Both the position numbers and the translations under genes were made by a program. This document shows positions 47,797 through 59,095 of a DNA stretch of 64,000 nt, in pieces (positions within the stretch are counted from its first letter, which is position 1; the number at the start of each line of letters is the position of its first letter). The notes beneath the pieces were generated by a model. That model worked only from the letters and a program-made list of their open reading frames with translations. It searched no databases and was not told the DNA's origin. The stretch is from Myrica gale (taxonomy: Eukaryota; Streptophyta; Magnoliopsida; Fagales; Myricaceae), in the NCBI GenBank assembly GCA_963930655.1, contig OZ005604.1, positions 18,486,001 to 18,550,000 of the forward strand, in the 5' to 3' direction.

Positions 47797-49150
47797 AGGA
47801 GGGAACCGATTCCCTTCGAAGCCTTAAGAAGGGATTGTCTCCCTTTTATCCTTGCGAATTAACTGTTAATATAAGTACATCTCATTTAATGAATAAAAAT
47901 GTTAATATAGCTTGGTGGCTCCAAATCCTCCAATTTTTTCTCTTCTTTCTCACGCAAGTTCCTCTTTGTTACCATTCTCTCTCTCTCCTCGGTTTGCCGG
48001 AATCAAAAGAGAAGGTAATCCTACAATTTTATCGCAATTTTTTGCCCTCCAATACAATTAACTGCAACAATTTTTTTTCTTCCTCCCACTGTGATTTCCC
48101 CCCACTCAGATTAACCAGACCTTGATTGCCAATTGGAGACTCAGAATTCCATTCTTAAGTCAAGGAACCTGTGACCCTACAAGGCTGTGCTTTTGTGATT
48201 ACACCTGGCTTTTTTTCCTCTGCAGCAGTCCGCCCACTGTGATTTCTTTCTCCATACTCTTGATTTGTTTCTTTAAGATCTTCTTTTGGTTTGATTAAGT
48301 TTATTTTTTTTGTTTCTTTCATATTTTGCGAACCCACTTTTTAATTAAAGTTACGTAAAGGTGTTGTCTCCTGCCCCTTTTTGATTTTGAGATGATATTC
48401 TTTTATTAATACGTTTTCTTCTCAATAGCTAAATCTCTCCATGCTAAATTAAGATTTTAGTACCATTAATTTTAAGTTTTTGCTTAGCACATTTAATTAC
48501 TGTCATGTCATGCATGGCTCATGTTGTTGCTTTTAAAGACAACTACATTACTCGTGATGTCCCATGAGATTGTCCTAAAAATATTTTTGGATCATTTCTG
48601 ATTTTAAATGGATGTTTGCAACCACATTTTTATACTTCACTAATTGTAGCCATTGAATTTAATAGATTGATAAATGGCAGTGATTGAGGGTGATATTTGT
48701 CCAAATATTAATAGGCAAGGGTCTTTTAGTACCTCAAAACTGGAAGGTTTGTTAAAGTCTTTATTTAGATTCTGTTAGATTTTTATTTCTTTCCGTATAT
48801 GGATTTATCTTCGTGTATCACAAAAGCCAAATAAGAAGAAGACAACACTAAAGAAGAAGAAGAAGAAGCGAGACGCCAATGGGACATACCCGTTTTTGGG
48901 TCTGAAAAGTAGTGAGTTGTGGGTGGTAGTGTTGGTGGCAGATTTGATGGGAAGAGGAAGGAGAGGAAATTGCAGAGAATGCTCTCACTTGGAAAAGGAA
49001 ATTTGAGGGATTTGGAGCCGCCAAGCCATATTAGCCTTTTTATTCATTAAATGAGTTGTACTTGTATTAACCGTTAGATTGCAGGGACAAAAGGGAGATC
49101 GTTCCTTCTGAATGCTTTGAAATTCCCTCCTTCGGAGGGAATCCTCCTTG
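47797..49150. mobile_element. Long-inverted-repeat element, about 1.35 kb (MULE-like)
   Basis: The arm at about 47797-47990 is repeated inverted at about 48960-49150: both contain CTCATTTAATGAATAAAAA and GCTTGGTGGCTCCAAATC or close variants, and CTCCCTTTT near the outer end. The arms exceed 190 bp. The middle (about 48000-48950) has no recognised coding region. A target duplication could not be fixed because the outermost bases are G/A-rich. Confidence 0.7.
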
Positions 49151-49159
49151 AAAGGAGGC

Positions 49160-50373
49160 CCTATGTCCTTTCCTATCTGTCACAGACTTTTTTTCGGCTA
49201 TTTTAAATGCGGGCGGAGTGGGACTATGTGTCGAGGTGGACCTGATTAAAAAAAATTATAAAATAATACATCTTTCCTATTAAATTATTATTTTTTATTA
49301 TAATATTTATTCAAATCTTCATTCTCTTCACTTTTTCACTGACTCTCATAAACTATATTTACTTTTTTTACCAACTCTCATTTCCCAAAATTTTAACAAT
49401 CAAACACCTGCATATGCCTTTTTGTTAGCTAGGTTTAGGTAAGTGGACCAATAAATATCAGCCCGATCATGTATAATTCTTTAACCAAAGAAATGATTCT
49501 GGGAAGGGAGACAAGGGAGAAAGTGATTTAGATAAGATGTAGGATTTCGATATTTGTTCATTGTCCAATTGTACTTACCTCTAGATATTTTAATTTTATG
49601 GCTTTAGTTTCTGTTTAATGCTTACCTAACGATAGTAGGAAGATATTTAAGGTATGTATATAGGTAGAACTCTCAGTTCAAGATCTAAACAACTAATGAA
49701 AGAGAAAGGAGTACAAGATTTGGCAATAAGAATAGAAAACAAACAAAGATTATATTGAGTATTTTACTGGAAACTTTAGGTTTGCGTTTACTAATATAAA
49801 TTGCATTTATGAGGGCACGAGAGCATGTATTTATATTAATAGACTATTATCTTTGAATTCTATTATATACAATATCAATAAATTTGTGAAGAAATTGATG
49901 TTTAATATAAATAATTAAACAATAGTGTTGAGGATTATAAATTTGGTTATTGTGTTATCGGTTCAACAATATACTATTGCCAAGTGGAATGAATTCTGGC
50001 ATGCTTGACCATATATATTACATACAGTTGAATTGAAAAAATAACATCCATTTATATTTTTTCTTCTTCATTTGACAAAAGCTCGTAATTAAAGTCATTC
50101 AATTTAGGTGGACTTGAAAATTAGACTTCACATATGCTTTGCTCGGATGGGTAATTAAAAGTTTAATGTGATCTTATTCTGCACGCCTTTGGGGGATTTG
50201 TAATTCTCTTAAGCGTTCTGAAAGCTCCATGAAACAAAAAAGGATTGGTGCTAAGAAACAAAATAGAATTCCACCAACTGGACCCAATTGAAAAATACAT
50301 TGATCAATCTAAGAGCATAACGCCATACTATAGTCACGCCTTTGGGGGATTTGTTATTCTTTTAATTGTTTCT
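49160..50373. other. AT-rich intergenic with a MITE fragment
   Basis: About 49240-49412 contains TCTTCACTTTTTCACTGACTC and ends AATCAAACACCTGCA, a truncated relative of the window's MITEs. ACGCCTTTGGGGGATTTGT occurs at about 50182 and 50337. No gene seen. Confidence 0.4.
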
Positions 50374-52737
50374 CACTACAAAAAAGGCCTTTAGCGACGG
50401 TCGGAAACTGCCGCTATTGAACCGTCACTATAGCCTATAGCAACGGTTTTGGAGACCGCTAGTCTATAGCGGCGGTCGTCTAGCAGCGGTCGTGATCGCC
50501 GTTATAGATCTGAAGTGCAATCGTACTTTTTTTGCAGCATTTCTTTAAATGCTGCTACAAGTCTTTAGCTTACAAACGCCGCTATAGACTACTCTACTGC
50601 GACGTTTGTTAAAAACACTACTATAGGTCAATTTTGTGCCAGTCTTTTTTTTTAATTACCCAAAAGAAAAACGCTGCAACTGTTATATTTATAAAAATAC
50701 GATTATTAAAATAATCATAAGTCATTGGATGTAAAAAATTTAAAAATAAGGATAATAACATAAAATATACTTCATCATTTATTAATAATGTTTGACAACA
50801 AACACAAGAATCATTACAAGTAATCTAAAAAATTACATGTTTCTAATATAAAATAACAATAAACAAAGACCAACTAAAATATTCAAATGCAACACAATAA
50901 GCAAGGACCAATTAAAATCTTCCTCCTTTTACACATCAACATCCTCTTGAATTCTTGTAATTGAAAACAAATATCATATGAGAAATAGAAATAGAAATAA
51001 AAAAAATATTTATGTAAACAAAATATATACTTGTATATAAGGCTATAACCAACTCTAGATTCTCCGTGTCAAAATAGGTAAAAAAATATCGGCCCAAGCC
51101 TCCGCTCCATGGAGTAAGCCACACAAAAAATCTCATTTTAAACCATAAAAACACTTTTCATTGAATCGGGTCGGGGGTACTATCCGAGTCAAATATAAAA
51201 AAACCATTGCAAGTAGCAAAAGATTGAGATGAGTCAGAGAGAGAACAATATATTATGGCTAATTCTGCAAGTCCCATGAAGATAATGCAACAAAGGAAAA
51301 GTGGTATGACTGGTGTCATTTTCTTGTGCAAACAATAATAACCATATGAAGAGACATGACCACTAAGTACAGAAACAGAGCACAACTCGAATCCATTAAA
51401 AAGTAGAGCTTCTTCAACTTAACATGCATATGGTCACTAAGATGCATGTCAACATCTTTCAAAGTCTAGACAGTTGCTAAATGAAAAGAATAGTTCATAC
51501 CTTAATCTGCGAAAATGCGACCCCCAAGGGAGACAATTGCATCCAAACACAAAAGAAACTTTAGTTAGAACAGGAAAATGTTTCCAAAATCATAACCTGA
51601 ATGTAACTGCCGCTTCTATGGAAAGCTTACCCACTCAAACTTCTTCTCATGAGGTGGTCTATCTGCAAGGACATCCAAAGGCAAGATTGGAGTAGAATAT
51701 GCCTCTTAAAACAAGTAACAGTCAGAAGATTAAAACTCATATCACCAAAAGTAAAAATTGAACATTGTTGCAAATGCTGACCTGCAGAGCAGCCTTTGTA
51801 GGGATGCAGAATGTAACGACTGCTGGAGCACCATGGAACAATCCTTTTGATTTGGCCTCCAACTCAAAAGAGTGGATTAGAAGACCTACACTGAAAACAA
51901 CATAATTGGAAGTTACGACATTGAAAAACACATGGAGTAAGCAGTATATTCGAGGAAGCAAATTTCATCACTAAAGGTGTTACTCACGCATCAAGCCTTT
52001 CCCATGACATTGAGGTATTACCACTAAAAACATCAAACACATCTTGGGGCCAGCTATCATCAGAAAGACTTAGATCATATGCGGTCCTGGAAAACATATA
52101 GACAGAAAACAACAATTTATTTGTTCAACTGTGAAACTTCTTAAAACATAAAAAAGAAAGCAGTGCCTTGTCACTAAGTTCAGGTTTTGCATTCGAGATC
52201 CACATATTATTAAAAAAAAATATAACTTCAAGCACTGTGTGGTGGGTAAATTTATGATGTGAGATTATCATCTTTAATAGGAACAAATTGAAGTTTCAAC
52301 AAAATAATCATGATCCCAAATGCTAATTAAAAACTAGGTCTAAATCTCACGAATTCAAGTATGCACGAATTCATCATGAGGATACCAAATGTGAAGAAAC
52401 TCACTGTTTGCGTCGCCTTCTTCGCGGTCTTCTCTTGCAGCGTCTTGTACACAAACACTGCTAGAAATTAGACTTATAGCGACGGTTGCAGTGACCACCG
52501 TTGTAGCTCATAACTTTAGCGATATTTTTTTAAGACCTTTAGCAGCATTTGTGAACAAAGGCTGTCTCAAAATCGCAAAAGGTGCTGAGTTGGACTCTCA
52601 TTCTAACGAAGGATTCTTGTTATAGGTAGTTCTTAAAAACGCCGCTACAAGTTAGATTTATAGCAGTGTTTTTTTGACAGACGCTTCTAAAGGGTGGCGG
52701 TCATTAAAAACGCACCGCTACAGAAATTGAAGTAGAG
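50374..52737. mobile_element. CACTA-like (En/Spm) non-autonomous element carrying a gene fragment
   Basis: The left end is CACTACAAAAAAGGCC followed by TTTAGCGACGG. The right end, read on the other strand, is CTCTACTTCAATTTC followed by TGTAGCGGTG, a decayed counterpart. Subterminal zones at 50386-50640 and 52480-52725 are crowded with TAGCGGCGGT-like and TAGCGACGG-like units in both orientations, typical of CACTA elements. No transposase is visible. The interior holds three minus-strand exons of a TRAP-beta gene. A 3-bp duplication was not confirmed and a Copia LTR begins only 5 bases after the right end. Confidence 0.72.
51631..52086 (-). pseudogene. TRAP-beta (translocon-associated protein beta) gene fragment, 3 exons
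   Basis: Three minus-strand exons match the lumenal middle of plant TRAP-beta, an ER translocon subunit. Exon a (52086-51988) encodes TAYDLSLSDDSWPQDVF and SMSWERLD; exon b (51890-51782) GLLIHSFELEAK and APAVVTFCIPTKAALQ; exon c (51705-51631) AYSTPILPLDVLADRPP and KKFEW. Donors are GT and the a/b junction is in phase. The acceptor of exon c seems damaged: GAG directly follows TTTTAA, so an AG acceptor one base too far would shift the frame. The signal peptide, N-terminal exons and the C-terminal membrane exon are absent. Retained introns show it came from genomic DNA, not mRNA. Confidence 0.85.
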
Positions 52738-52741
52738 TAAG

Positions 52742-53215
52742 TGTTGGGTTTAGTCTCACATCGGTTGTGAAAGGGGTTGGTGGTCAGTTTATAAGTGTGA
52801 GAGAAAGTCTCACCTCTTGAACTAGCTTTTGGGTTTGAGAGGGATAAAGACAAATAAATAGGGAAATAATTCTTCTCTCCAGATGCAAGCAAATAGAGCG
52901 CAATCTCAACAAAGTATAGCACAGTTCCCAAGCTCGTAATCTCATCTCCAAGGTTTAGATTATAGCCCTTTGTGCCATGAACGTCTCCTCCAAATTTCAG
53001 CTAGAATCGGACCACAAACGAAGCAGGATTAAGGCTTTGATAAAACCTGAGCGTGAAAGAGAAAAACATGCATCTTTCTCTTATATTTCTCTCTTCAATC
53101 CGTACAACCTAAAAAAATCTTCTTAGGATTATAAATTAAAACTCTAATGAGCTTTGAGCCTTATTAAAAGACCCCTAATTGGGTTTTCTTTCATATAGAA
53201 GGAATTAACCCAACA
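52742..53215 (-). mobile_element. Copia 3' LTR
   Basis: 474 bp, starting TGTTGGGTTTAG and ending TTAACCCAACA, the short inverted ends of an LTR. On the minus strand it is preceded by the purine-rich tract GGAAGAGAAGATT (53216-53228), a polypurine tract, and by Copia RNase H sequence, which fixes its identity and orientation. Confidence 0.8.
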
Positions 53216-54055
53216 AATCTTCTCTTCCGACTACATGAAGAAAATCATCATCCTGGCGATCGATCGACAATCTTCAAGCTTTTACCTTGGCAGCGCTTTT
53301 GTCAACATATCAAAATCATTATCATCAGTGTAAACTTTCTCAAGTTTCAGTAATTTATCATTCAACACATCTCTGATCCAATGATATCAAATATCAATAT
53401 GTTGCGATCTTGCATGAAAATTGAAATTCTTAGCAAGATAAATAGCACTATGGCTATCACAAAATAACACATATATTTTCTGCTTAAGACCAAATTATCT
53501 CATGAACTTCTTTGTCCATAGCAACTCTTTAGCAACTTCTGTTGCTACAATTAGTTCTGCCTCTGTCGTAGAAAGGACAATACACTTCTAAAGTCTTGAT
53601 TGTCAAGCAACATCCTCGCCTGCAAAAGTGATTAGATAACCCGAAATAGACTTCTGAGTATCCACATCTCTTGCCATGTATCTGTGTAGCCAACTGAAAA
53701 ATTATTGTTCAATTCCAAAACCAAGTCTGACACTGGAAATGCCTCGAAGATACCTTATGATCTACTTAACTGCATTTCAATGCTCTCTTCCCTGATTTGA
53801 CAAGAATCGGTTAACTACACCCATTGCATGGGCTATGTCTGATCTTGTGCAAACCATCACATACATCAAACTTCCTATTGCTAAGGCGTAGGAAACTCTT
53901 ACCACGTATTCCATTTCTTCATCTGTAGAAGGACATTGCTCGGTGCTAAGTTGAAGGGGTAGTGATAGGAGAACTAACCACTTTAGCGTTGTCTATATTA
54001 AACCTCTGAAACACTTTCTCAATGTACTCCTCTTGTGACAAATACAATGTCACGC
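53216..54055 (-). pseudogene. Copia polyprotein 3' part (RT end and RNase H), decayed and 5'-truncated
   Basis: Minus-strand translation in several frames gives LSQEEYIEKVFQRFN, then SYALAIGSLMYVMVCTRSDI, NRFLSN, STTEAELIVATEVAKE, CDSHSAIYLAKNFNFHARS and DMLTKALP, the last third of a Ty1/Copia Pol. Several stops and shifts interrupt it. It breaks off at about 54055 against unrelated LTR-like sequence, so the integrase, most of RT, Gag and the 5' LTR are missing. Confidence 0.85.
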
Positions 54056-56535
54056 CCGGTGCTAGTACATACCCCCTCGACTTGCGTATAAGAATCACAT
54101 GCACACATATCGGGGATTACTACACGAAAACTCTTAGGTTCACTCATTGCCCTCAAACTCGTTTAGCGGAAGAATTGGTTAAAAGAAAAGTCGTTAAAAT
54201 TAGAAGATCGAAAAATCGTTTTAAAAGCTTGAACGAAAAAGGTGAAATTGTACCAAAATAATAAATCGGTATATATTGCACTTTAATTAGAAAAACTTTT
54301 AATAATGATGTGGGTGCAGATTTATTACTAATAAAAGAGATTAAAACAAAATTGAAGGAATTTGATAATATAGTGAAATTCAAACAACAACAAGAAAAAC
54401 ATCATTTCCTTATAATGAACATGTTTTAGTATAAAAAAGGTTCCTATGAGAAGACTACAAAAGTATAGGCCTCAATTTACAAAAATGTGAGCTTCCTATA
54501 GCTCACCTAGCCTATGATACCGTGTTTCAAGGACAAAAACAGTTCAAAACCTGTTGACAAAAAGAAAAGGAAATAACTAACTAAAGGGTGCTAAAACAAA
54601 ACCCTAACCCCTAATCCTCATCCTCGATGTCTGAGGTGAGGTCAATGAAGTTGTCGACCGGCATGCTCGATGGGTCCTCTACTGGCAGGGCTGGTGGGAC
54701 TGGGGGACAAGGAAAGGGAATAGTCAGTTCGAGGTGGAGCTCTGACCCAACCGAGGTCGACTATGCCTAGGGTTGGGAAATCCTTTGTGAACTAGTGAGA
54801 CTCATGCTCCACTAAGACATGGAAATCCTCAAATATCTAAACACAGACTTTCAGGAGTACCACATACTGTCCCACATCGAGGTAGGTGTCAGTTTCGGAA
54901 TAATACATCTTCCTGCTCAAAGTAGAAAAGTAAACACACTTGAAAATAAAAATGGGTGAGTCCTACTGACTCAGTAAGGTCGGGAAGAGGGCATACTCAC
55001 ACAAATATAATTCATGCTTTGGAATAAATAGTACCAGTGCAATGATTAAAGTCATACATGTCATAGAAAGAGTATAGAAAATGCATGCAATGCAATTGAA
55101 ATGCATTAGCTCATTATATGGTTCATTGAGGTATTCTTGTTGCCTGCTTTGTTCACCCCAGAGTCGAGTTGTGCGTCATTTCTCTCCTTGTGGGATTATC
55201 CTGTGTCACCTACATCAGTACCTTTAAAAACAATGTTGTAGCACCCAGAAGGAGCCAACTCATTCCCTGTAGTGGGAGTTGCACTCTCCCCATCCAATCT
55301 GACGTCGTTTAGTTAAATGAAGAATGCACACCGTTATGAAAAATTTAAGGATGCACACCCTTTCGTTTCTTTTTTAATGGAAGGTTAACATTTCGCCACA
55401 TCATCGCCCCTGAAAACCCTTAAAATTGTGCTTTAAAATCACGTGACGTTTGCCATTCCATCTTCATGCTTTTTTGCAACCAGAAGTCTACACGCGTTTT
55501 GCAACCAGGAGTTATCCTGTGCGGTATTCCCTCTTCAAAGCACCTTCTCTCTCTAGAAGTTAGACCAAAAAGTAATTGCAAGTGTGTTGTCTTTTCTTCA
55601 AGAAATTTCTCTCTCTTTGGAGGTTAGGTCGTCAATTATGAGCAAGATGACAAGATTTAACAATGAATGCTTTGGTCTTGAAGGAATAAACAGAGGATTT
55701 CTTTGGATTTAGCTTTTTCTCTCTCTAGATGTTGAATAATGATCTTTCTACCTCTTTCTCTCTCCATCTCATTCTTCTTATAGCCCCTAGGACTTCAACG
55801 GTCTTCAAGTAGCTTTATCGTACCGTTGGAGGGGTACCCAAGTCATTTTAGAGCTTTTTAAATGAGTTGGCGTCGTTCCAGAATTTTTGCAAAATCGCAG
55901 CATATGTCGACACATTAAAACTTAGTCTGAAATTCTGGTCTCGGGTGATAATGCAATGTGTCGACACTAGTTTTCAATATGTCGAATCTATAATTGTTGG
56001 ATAGAAAATTCAGCATCTTGAAAGTGTCCAACAACGACGTGGAGAGGGAGACATCATATAGGGATAGAGTAGAGACTGAGTAGAGAGAGGGGGCGCCGGG
56101 GGTAGGGAGAGAGGCAGAGACAATTGGGATTTGAAGCTCCTAATCCCTAGAAACGGCGTCATTAAGATAACAACGACGTTTATTTTTAAAAATTAAAATA
56201 ACTGGCGGTGTGTGGCCAGAAATCCTGCCGGGAATTGCTAGCTTGAACGTTCTCGATGATGGTGACGGTTTTACTTGCACCGGCGGATAAATGATCAGCC
56301 CTACTCTCTTTTTAGGCTAAATCCTATTGATCAAATCGGCAGATCGATCACTTGGACTTACAAATCACCTATTTTAAATTCACTGGTGGATAGCGTACAA
56401 CAAGAGATGTGAACCTAAAAACTATTTATGAGCAACTTTCTCTAATTTTTAGAAAATACATTAAATTCATATAGTATCCAATAAATGCTGAAATTAAATT
56501 TCAGCATATCCAACCAACAGTATTAAGGCGTGTCA
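54052..56535 (+). other. Possible large solo LTR (Gypsy-like)
   Basis: Begins TGTCACGCCCGGTGC and ends near AAGGCGTGTCA, ends of the kind found in several plant Gypsy LTRs. The interior has a U3/leader-like layout, CAAAACCCTAACCCC near 54596, tracts such as GGGTGAGTCCTACTGACTCA (54955) and no long ORF. No target duplication was found, so the assignment is tentative. It also holds pyrimidine-rich stretches (55540-55780). Confidence 0.4.
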
Positions 56536-59095
56536 CGTCAACTAATGAGAAGAGCTGAGTCACAAGTCAGATTCTCCTCATTGATTAATTTAGCAAAAGG
56601 CCAGCTAGAAATTCCTACATTTGTATGGAATCTAGACCCTATTTACTAACTTCATGGGAGTCGGATATGATCATCAGGTAAGGTTTTGTGTTATCACATT
56701 TAATCGCGACATAAATCAATTAAATATTCGTACCTTATATCTCACGTAAAGGAAAATGATCTTAATGCTCCATCATTTGTGCCCTCTCCACCATCTTCCC
56801 ATTCAAGGAAAACAAAAAAGTTTCTTACAGCACTGGCTACACTATCCTTGTTTGTTGTTAATTATTGCATTCTCACATGTGGGGTTATGTAAATAAACCA
56901 CACAATCCTGCTTCACAAGGACAATGATACCGCCCAGTACACTTGGTGCTAGGACTTTTGCCCTGTAGAAAATATGGGAAAGAAAATGGTAAAATGGATA
57001 TACACTTTTTTTTCACTCAGTGAACTTTGGAGGGTCTATTACATTGCACCCCAAATTTTAAATTTGGACACATTTGACCCTTAAATTTTGAATGTACCAT
57101 CAAATTGTCCGCCAACTTAGATTTTTTAGCCTGTAATTATACATTTATATTCATAACAGGGGTCAAATTAGTAAGAGAACGATTTGAGGGTATAAATGTA
57201 AAATTGCACGTCAAAAATTTAGGTGCATGGTGCAATGTGTCAAAACTTCCAAAGTTCAGATGAAATGTTTCAAAATCTTAAGTTTGAAGTGTGATGTATT
57301 AAACTATCAGCCCTTCCAAAATTCAAGCGTAAAAAGTATATTTATCCCAAACTTAAATTACTCTATTAATAAATTCTTTGATTGTATAGTTTGGTAGACA
57401 TGCATGAGCAAGAAAGACAAGTGGCTTATCTCTGTGTGCATCTGGGTTGCCTAATGATTGATCTGGAGGAGGAAATTGGAAGCAAAGCTAAAAGGAGCAC
57501 TAAGAAAAACCATTGATTTGGTGCGGGTCAACTAAGCATCCTATGCATCTTCCACCAATTTAAGCCAAGACCGGACCACTCTATATGGCAGGCAGGCCAG
57601 GTCCGAAGAAGCTATTGAATTTTCTGCAACCAAGTAAAAGGGAGGAAAAAGAAAGAAAAGTAACCGAAGGCTTTTCTGAGACTTTTGTTTTAAGCATTGA
57701 TAAAAAAAGCAGTTTGTTCAGTTTCTTTTCAACTTTACAAAAGGGCTGCTTCCTTTTTCTTCAGGTTGAAGGAAGAAAGAGCAAATTAAGATGCATCGGA
57801 AAAGGACTTATTGAACAATTCGTGAGGTCTCAAATTAGCCTAGGTGGTCGAGACGTTTAAGGTGTGCTCTCTTGAGATCTCAAGTTAAAATTATATAAAT
57901 AGAAATAATTTATTCGAGTCACCCTCAAGGTGAAATTGGACTTACCTAACTTATTTGGCTTGAGGATTGTACTGGTCTAAAATTTATCAATCTATTAAGT
58001 AGATTCTACTCCAGTAGATTTGCCGAGTTTTATATCTCTTCGTAAAAAAAATAAAAACAGAAAAAAAAAGAGATTTATTCGAAGCCTTTGGTCATAGAAG
58101 TATGTCGTATTGAGAGGAAGTTTAGGACAAAGTAATTAAGGAGGGAGACATCCCCTTCACCGAGCGCATGGTTCCTATCCCAGGGTTTACGAGGGATTTG
58201 ACCCCCTGACTTTTGTCTCTGTTTTCTGGTATTTGTTTTTTGTGAACTCTTAGTTTGTTTAATAATATGGTTCTGTATTTGCCCCAAAAAAACATTAAGG
58301 AGGATGTGGTCAAGTATGTACGATATACGTACTGTTTCCTCTGAAAAAAGGCTAGAAAATATCACAGCTAATCGTTGAAAGAATTGTACGAACAACATAA
58401 CAGGTTTTAGCCGGGAATATGTGTAGGAAAAAAATTATCCTAGAGACTAATTTTCTTTTTTGAGAATCACTTCATTTGTTGGACCAAAACTGTATTTACA
58501 CTTATGGAGGACCGAGTCCATGGCCCACTAGGGAATAATAACGTGTTTATGTATATGTTCATACCATTTCACCATTTCTTTCTCGTCCACTTCACCATCT
58601 TTTCTCTTCTTCAACTACTACGACAGCTACTGCAGCAGGCGCCAGCAGCCGCAACAGTAACAATGCCGGTTCTTTTTTTTTGTTTTGTTTTTGGTTTTAG
58701 GTTCTCCTTTGGTTGCGACGTAGATATATTTTCATCACTAACCGAAAACCATAATCATTATTAATTAAGCTACTATCAGCACGCTTAATAATCACCTCTT
58801 CCGTACCATCATCCATTATAGCCTCTCTTTTTCTTTTCAGTTTCAAACTCAAGAAAGAACGAACCAACTTTTATTCTATGCCTGGCCTCTCATCAAATAG
58901 GCACCACCCCACCAGAGAAATAATCATTTACCGCCACCTCATATTTTCTTTTTCTTAGTCTTCAGCTGCTGGAGTTGACGATGGAGAAAGAAGTATGAGC
59001 CAAGGCTTTTGTGGGGTGTATTTCTTGGAATTCTCGTCGGTTCTGAGTGATATCCATAGTACTTGAAACTTTGTGGAGGGGGGTACATCGATTAC
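56536..59095. other. Intergenic and RLK upstream region
   Basis: Includes a likely foldback element at about 56990-57352, whose arms (TGAACTTTGGAGGG on the left; TGAATTTTGGAAGGGC from the right on the other strand) are imperfect inverted repeats. Short frames at 57585-57860 and 58075-58398 show no domain. The last few hundred bases before 59096 (pyrimidine-rich near 58560-58620) are the presumed RLK promoter and leader. Confidence 0.4.

Noticed and set aside
51631-52086. Functional TRAP-beta gene
   Set aside because: Signal peptide and membrane exons are missing and one acceptor is damaged.
54022-54261. 79-residue frame with basic tail
   Set aside because: Spans the Copia/LTR-like junction and has no family features.
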